A stretch of 64,000 bases of DNA from positions 305,759,664 to 305,823,663 of the forward strand of contig NC_081414.1 of NCBI RefSeq assembly GCF_030272615.1. Reading direction: 5' to 3'. The position numbers were made by a program, and so were the translations under genes. Shown piece after piece: positions 58,114 to 64,000 of this stretch (positions are counted from its first letter, which is position 1; each line of letters starts with the position of its first letter). Below the pieces are notes generated by a model. That model ran no database searches. It was given only the letters and a program-made list of their open reading frames with translations, and was not told the DNA's origin. The DNA comes from Cryptomeria japonica. Its lineage: Eukaryota > Streptophyta > Pinopsida > Cupressales > Cupressaceae.

Positions 58114-60177
58114 TTAGAATCGATAGGACCGAGAATTAGATGTATTCCAGAAATCAAGATCAAATTCATAGCTAGTTGTTCATTTAACGAATTGATTGAG
58201 AGAAGAAACTAAGATTTAGTCTAGTTTCAAGAAAGATCTATCATGTGTAAGATGTTTATCTAAGTTACCTAGTTTGATTAAGAGAAGTGACTAAGATTCA
58301 GTCTAGTTTCAGGAACGATCTATCCTATGTAAGACATTATCTAAGTGACTTAAATTTGATAAATGTTTGATTGAACTAGCTAAAATATGATCGACAAAAT
58401 CATGCAACACAAGTGGTAGAGGTACACTATTTTGATCTATTTATGCTCAGGATGATGATAACCAGTTTTCTGCTTGCTATAGACTGTTTTAGGCAAGTTT
58501 GACTGTTCTGGATTGACAAAATCAGAGATTCATACGACTTGTTTTAGAGCATTAGATGATAGTGTAATAGCTTATGGATGATGATAATAGTGTTTCGTAC
58601 GAGTTGCTCCCTAAGACCGTATGACAAATGGGTAAGTCTGAAATGAAAAATTGATCGATGCAATGGTTTATCGTACGACATAGAATGCAGGCTCAAATGA
58701 AAGTTCCCTAAATAGTATGACAGATAATAAGGTCTCGTATGACACAGAATGCAGACTTAAATGATAGACTGTTAGGATTGATGGAATCTCGTACAAAAAT
58801 ATGTATGTAGCAGGATGATAAATTAGAAGACTCGTACGACTGTTTACTAGATAGAGGCAAAATTTTGAGTTGTGAATGACTGAGTATGACCAGTTTTGAG
58901 GCGGACTGATTTTTCACTGACTGACGATGACCAGTTTAGAGGTAGACTAAATTTCGACTAGGATAGACTAGTTTTTGACATGGACAGAGTTTTGATTAGT
59001 GAGTTTGTTTCTTGTTTTCTCTAGTTTTGGTATTCTAGTTTTAGTTTGAGGGATGAAAACACAGAAAACATGTAATATGAATAATAACTCCAATCATAGC
59101 ATGCAAAACCTACGAAAATTGGTGAGAGAAGAAAACCTTTACTTGTAGACTTAGGTACACACCCAATAGCTAATCAAAATATGGTCATTGATTCTCACGC
59201 AATGGATTCTCAACGCCGTATTAGCCGACTCCAAATGCTAATGAGGGCATGAAATGACAAGTATCTTAGGAGAGTTACTATCTCTCTTGCACAAAGATTA
59301 TCCCCCCTTTCGGAGGTGAATAAGGTAGCTTCTAATTTTAATTGGAACTAGTAAGGGATTCATTCGATGCGTCGAGGTATAAACTCAATTAAGAGGTCTC
59401 CCAGCCTTGAAAACCAAGGTTTAATATACTTGAAGGTACAGAGGAGAGTTATTCCTGAGCACTGCCATTGACTTGATTTTCATCAAATCACGTTTGTTTT
59501 ATAGTGGGTTGGAGTACTTGGCATTTATCCATTCCCACTTGGGTCGTTCCCCTCTCACCGGTCATAATGGCTATAGAGTTATTAGCTCCTCGGGAGGGCA
59601 GACCCACTAAAGATATACAAATCTTAAACTTAAAGAAAATTCCTCAAGGATCTGGATTTCTGATTGTCTATACAGGCAAGAGCATACTCTCCTACCTCTC
59701 AAAATTTTCTTAAAACATGAAATATAGATTTGTTCTTTAACCAGATAGCAAGTTAGGTGCCTAAAAAATGAATTTAAAGAATACACAATGTTTGGTCGAT
59801 TCTCCTCAGGCAACCTGCAAAGACAACGAATCGGTAGTCATATTGTCTTTGTGTGAAAAGCATATTCTTCGATAGGCGTTCTTCAAAAACTGATTAGGCT
59901 GTAAAAATTTCTCAGATAAATAGATAACAAGCCAAGGTCAGTGTCAGTATAATCAAAATCGAATAGAGAACTTGAAGAATGAAACTTGCTTTTTTTTAAA
60001 CCAAAAAATACAGATCCGTACGACAATTTTCACTGACTCGTATGATAATTGTAGTTTGTCATTCAACATTGTGGAAAAATTTGTATGACAATTCACAGAA
60101 ACTGTACAGATGAAAAATCCAAAAACAAAAATCTGAAAAAAAAAAGTTAGTCTCTGAGGCCGAAAGATGTAGTCTTC
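58114..60177 (-). other. Gypsy leader with recurrent CGTACGAC motif
   Basis: Two kilobases of non-coding leader between PBS and gag. YGTAYGAC recurs about ten times between 58529 and 58895 and again at 60015-60095, often followed by A-GAATGCAG-CT. Near 60158-60181 GGCCGAA/TTCGGCC forms a perfect 7-bp stem beside the PBS. Confidence 0.6.
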
Positions 60178-60196
60178 GGCCCCACAGCAGGCACTA
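60178..60196 (-). other. Gypsy primer-binding region, degenerate
   Basis: Minus strand TAGTGCCTGCTGTGGGGCC, 4 nt from the LTR. It differs from the plant gypsy junction GGCGCCCACCGTGGGGCC (as I know it) only by transitions, as expected of methylated, decayed DNA. Confidence 0.55.
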
Positions 60197-60200
60197 GAAA

Positions 60201-61324
60201 TGTGTGTGTGAAAAATAGAATAAGTATCTATAAGATGCAATACACAACACTTCAACTAAGTCATTACATGTATGGTTAGATAGATATAAGCATGAATAAT
60301 AAAAACCATAACAAATCGACCAATTGCCTTCTAAAAGATGCGAGTATAGATTGCTCTCAGATTTGTATAAGCAATATCAATGACTAGACTACACCAAGAC
60401 GAAGGATTTAATCTATATGAACATGATATTAAGCTAAATGGATGCAAGAGGGATGAAATATTCAAGCAATATGAAATATGCAATATGAATAAACTAAGAT
60501 GCAATAATCTCAAAAGCAAGCATAATATATTCAATGACTCCAAAGCAAAAGTGTATAATAAAATCTCCAAGGTGTTTTGAATGAGAGATGAAGGCTAAAC
60601 TTATAGAGAATCACAAGAGAGATCAAGAAAAACCACAATTTATGATTAATTGAAATAATTGAGAAATCAGATTCAATTAACCTTGAGATAGATTCCAATT
60701 ATAGTTTAATTCAAATGCATTCAAAAAAGAAGTTTGAGTTTGCATTAGAGATAAGATTCAATCAATTCCATGCACTTGAGATAAAAATAGGTAATTCTTT
60801 CGTTTATTCAAGAAAAAAGTCTTTTCTATGCAACTCAACTTCTTTTTTCTCAAAAAGCTTTGAGTTCTAATTTTAGAGAATGATTAATAATTCATTTTAA
60901 TTGCTTTTATGATTTCAAGTTCTTAATTTAGAAGAAAGAAATGATATCTCAAAATTGATTTCTCTCAATTCAATTCTTTTATTTTATTTTCAATTTAACT
61001 CTTGCTTTGTGATTAATTCCTCTTTTATGATAAACTAATTCCTTTTTGCATGATTAAATGGAAAATTTATTAATTAATTAAATATGCTAAGATATTTAAT
61101 AAATTAAGATAGGATAATTGATCAAAATGATTTTCTTGGAATGATTTAATTAAATAAATAAATATTTAATTAATATAGAATAATTCACTTGCCATGTGAC
61201 ATTTGATAATTAAAAAACTAATTAATTGTGTGCTCAAGATTGATTTATGTCTTTGGTTAGGACCTTGGTGATGTTGTCGAGATTAGGGGCCCATGGTTTA
61301 GATGATCATTTTTAGGGTATTACA
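60201..61324 (-). repeat. Gypsy 5-prime LTR (right copy)
   Basis: 1,124 bp from TGTGTGTGTG to TATTACA, same orientation as 52077-53226. Confidence 0.92.
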
Positions 61325-61329
61325 CAAAC
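61325..61329. repeat. Gypsy target-site duplication CAAAC, right
   Basis: Exact partner of 52072-52076. Confidence 0.9.
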
Positions 61330-61342
61330 CCCTTGCTTGTGC

Positions 61343-61355
61343 TGGAGGGGGCGAT
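61343..61355 (+). other. Polypurine tract of the miniature element
   Basis: TGGAGGGGGCGAT directly before the right 159-bp LTR. Confidence 0.8.
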
Positions 61356-61514
61356 TGTTGCAAGTTGTGCACCCTTGGTCTCATTGTGTTGTGCAACACA
61401 AGCCACAGGTTTGCGACATGTCTTAACCACCTCCTATGAATTCTATGTGTCACGTGGTTGTATTGGGCATTAATAGGTCAATCTTTGGGTGCAGCGAAGA
61501 TCGTGTTTCGAACA
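61356..61514 (+). repeat. Miniature element 3-prime LTR
   Basis: Same length and ends as 51886-52044, with scattered substitutions. Confidence 0.88.
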
Positions 61515-61985
61515 CTTTCTGGTTGGAGGCCTTAGTTGAATGTTGCATGATGGTTTTGGGAATCATTTTAAAACCCAATGTGCAAGTTTGGGGAGCCCGT
61601 AAGATTCCTCTATTCTTTTTCATGCTCTTGGAGGTTTGGGAGATTTAGGTTTCTCCAGTTAGTTTACTTTGTAATATCTTTAGGTCACTAGAAGTTAAGG
61701 TTATGGGAGCCTAAAAAAACCCTTTTCACATGTTTGTCTAAGAAGTTTAGTTTGATGGATTTAGCCTTTTAATTTTATAACTAGTTCTTTTATGCTTAGC
61801 TTGTGTTGTATTCCTATGGGTTTGCTACTAGTAGCTTGAGTATTATTTTGTTGCAACATTCTTCTATGAGTGGGTTCTAAATTGCTGCAAAATTTGAGAG
61901 TTTTGGGTCCCTTCAAACCCTATTGTACAGGGTTTTTAGTCACCCCTAAAAACCTGATTTTCTCTTAATAAAAAGAAAATAGATT
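61515..61985 (+). mobile_element. LINE-like 3-prime UTR, right of the insertion
   Basis: T/G-rich trailer ending in a perfect 7-bp stem AAACCCT/AGGGTTT, then AAAAACCTGATTTTCTCTTAAT and an A-run. The terminal block parallels that of the minus-strand LINE at 5325-5400, which supports calling it a related LINE end. Confidence 0.5.
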
Positions 61986-64000
61986 GCTCTTAAATTTTAT
62001 TATTCTATATGTCTATTACTCATTTAATAATCATCTACCTACTCAAAATAGGATCATGGTTTTGGAAAGAGAAGGGTTTGATCTCAATTTATAGGATTTT
62101 TATGATATGCATGGAAAACGAGGATCAGATCTTATATCAAGAGCTTATTGATTAGAAGATGAAGTGGATGAGGATAGATGATATCCATTTTTAGTTAATT
62201 AATTAATTTAATGGTTTAATGGATTTATTTATTGTGTTTTCTTAAATAATTAATTAATTTAATTTTTTAATTCTTTTAAATATTTATTAATTGTGTTGAC
62301 CAATTAGTTAACTAATTTATAAATTTTGTTTAATTTAACATGATTATTAAATTAATTATAGACATTTGTGGGAAAAAAGTATTTAAATCAGATAAATAAT
62401 GAACTTTATTTACTCAAATTCAATTTTGATTAAACTGGACTAATTAGTGATTAGATAAATTATTTTAGTCAACAAATTTTTTAGGCATTGAGATGAGGGT
62501 GATGGTATGGTAATTATCTTTAGTTAAAAATTATTGTTTACATTTTGACCCTCTTTGAAATAAGGTTGCAACTATAGTACTGTCACTTTGAAGGAAGTAT
62601 ATATACACACTTAGTGATAGAAGATGATCTAAGAACCAAAGATTAAGGACTAACTAATTTGACAAAGTTATTGATATATTAAAATATATCCCAAAAATCA
62701 CATGAACATTGGCTAAAATTGGATTTGAAGGTGTAGTCCACAAAGCACACTTAGTGGCTATTTCACACTTACACATTGTGCCAATAGCATTTATGACAAA
62801 ACCTATGTCTAAAATTTCACAATTAGACCCCATAGGTGGAAAAGATGAAGTGTCCATAGTTCATGGTTTAAAAATAAACAAAATTCTTCTAGAAAAAATG
62901 CTATGCACATACGTTTGCATGATACACTAGTTTCCCAAGGATTTAAAAAAATTAAACATGAATCTTATGCATGTTTCATCCATGACAATTGTCATAACAT
63001 CCACACAAAATCATAATATCTCCTCCTATGCATTTTCTTGAACAAAACCTCTTTCATTCATTTTTAGGGGATTTTCAACTCACCCACACTCTCTCTCAAC
63101 TCACAAAAAGAAAACTCTATCAAAAATCTCAACCATTACACAAACAATTGTGTGACTTCCTCAACTCCATGTGCTATCAAATTTATGAACTATCTAAAGG
63201 GATGAGCCACATGATGATTAGTAATTCTATCTTGCATTATGTCTATTTGGGTCTTAAAATTATATAATGTTCATTTACCATGAAGGGGTTTCCCTCCATA
63301 CCAAGGTTTGTTTCCATCAAACATCTACTTATTTTGATGTATTTTATTTTATCTCTCCACATATCACCTAATCAACTATCCATGGGGCTTGCAAGACTAA
63401 AGTGGAGATTTGACTAAGGCAAGGCCATATACAAATCCCAACATTTTTCTTATTTTTCTTTTTGTGTAGGTCCAGACATGAAACATACTAGAGTATAATT
63501 TAGTCTAGCAGTTTACTTGTTGATTTTGACTTGACAATAGTGTGAGAACACTATTGTCTATGCAAATGCATTATCGTTCATGCAATGCACTAGAATTCAT
63601 GGTTGAGAGCCACTCCAACTAGTGATACTGTCTTTTATGTTTAAAATTTATATTTTTGTAATTTAGATATTTTTTTAGTCTTTCATAGATAGTTGTAGCT
63701 AAGCATTTTATATTTCATACTCATATAAAGTTAGCATAAAACTATTCTTTTGATATATAATGATTCCTTGTTTATTTATTAAACTAATGTAGTATCATAA
63801 CATTTATTTTTTATTTTATAAGAAAGGAAAGGGCCCTAATCCTAGAAACAAAAAGCATAGCATTTTTCATTTGAGGTATTGAAGATGATTTTCTCCTCGA
63901 GACCACATTTTCTTGAATGTATCAAATCCCTTCGTATATTGAAGGATGCTTCAAATTCTAGTGAGGCTTTTAATTTGTAATTGAATTCATTATGGTATGG
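61986..64000. other. AT-rich spacer, nothing recognised
   Basis: Strongly AT-rich to 62600. From 62650 to 63270 the sequence is less biased. Frames of 67-79 codons occur there (62654-62857 minus, 62709-62930 and 63028-63267 plus) without recognisable motifs; a decayed repeat is likely. Confidence 0.45.

Larger units (their letters stand above)
52077..61324 (-). mobile_element. Ty3/gypsy-type element with gag but no pol, 9.25 kb
   Basis: LTRs at 52077-53226 and 60201-61324 (both begin TGTGTGTGTG and end ATTACA), exact CAAAC target duplication, and a degenerate PBS next to the right LTR. It reads right to left: 5-prime LTR, 2.1-kb leader, gag remnant (58113-56396), 3.2 kb without recognisable protein, PPT, 3-prime LTR. 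RT, RNase H, integrase and protease motifs are not visible in any frame. It is best described as a gag-only non-autonomous element (TR-GAG-like), or as an autonomous element whose pol has been lost and replaced. Confidence 0.85.
51886..61514 (+). mobile_element. Miniature LTR element (TRIM/SMART-like), split by a gypsy element
   Basis: Two 159-bp direct repeats with TGTT...AACA ends (51886-52044 and 61356-61514). The left is followed after 2 nt by TGGTATCAGAGC, the Met-initiator PBS. The right is preceded by the purine run GGAGGGGGCGAT. Removing the inner gypsy insertion and one TSD leaves two LTRs and about 58 bp, about 376 bp in all, with no coding capacity. This is at the very small end of TRIM elements and near the SMART class. 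Flanks CTTGG/CTTTC match at only three of five positions, so a TSD is uncertain. Confidence 0.85.

Overview
The window looks like intergenic chromosome from a plant with a large, repeat-rich nuclear genome. It is AT-rich, has no bacterial operon logic, carries four classes of plant retroelement nested in one another, and holds one conserved land-plant gene, a MIR156 microRNA locus. A gymnosperm is plausible from the sparse genes and heavily decayed elements, but nothing in the sequence fixes the species.

Layout. 1-5.3 kb: AT-rich spacer with a weak coding-like remnant and one perfect hairpin. 5.3-13.4 kb: an 8.0-kb LINE (non-LTR retrotransposon) on the minus strand, bounded by an 18-bp target-site duplication. 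It has ORF1 (DUF4283-like plus a decayed zinc knuckle), ORF2 (endonuclease, reverse transcriptase, zf-RVT, RNase H) and an unusual third ORF downstream of RNase H. It sits in a degenerate tandem repeat (13.4-14.1 kb). 14.76-21.35 kb: a Ty1/copia element (minus) with 754/738-bp LTRs, initiator-Met PBS, PPT, decayed gag-protease-integrase-RT and no RNase H. A 1.23-kb solo LTR of another copia family is inserted between its protease and integrase. 22.86-23.53 kb: a tandem array of hairpin units. 27.87-30.40 kb: a 2.5-kb non-autonomous LTR element with three internal tandem-repeat families; it shares its PPT block and a U3 stem-loop architecture with the copia element.

30-43 kb is gene-poor and contains many two-copy tandem duplications of about 60-215 bp. 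43.5-47.85 kb holds the MIR156 transcription unit (minus). The precursor hairpin at 47312-47397 contains a perfect 20-nt miR156 at 47375-47394, with promoter-like and CT-rich leader sequence upstream, a 25-codon leader ORF, and splice-site-bounded exon candidates downstream. 49.2-50.2 kb is a possible solo LTR, and 50.3-51.3 kb a decayed relative of the LINE third ORF.

51.3-62.0 kb is a three-level nest. The 3-prime region of a plus-strand LINE (51.3-51.9 and 61.5-62.0 kb) is split by a miniature LTR element: two 159-bp LTRs with only about 58 bp of PBS and PPT sequence between them once the insertion is removed. That element is split by a 9.25-kb minus-strand Ty3/gypsy-type element with 1.15/1.12-kb LTRs and an exact 5-bp TSD (CAAAC). 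The gypsy element keeps a gag remnant but no recognisable pol. 62-64 kb is AT-rich spacer.

Functionally, the one gene I expect to be expressed for the host is MIR156, whose product represses SPL transcription factors and controls phase change. Everything else recognisable is mobile DNA in decay.
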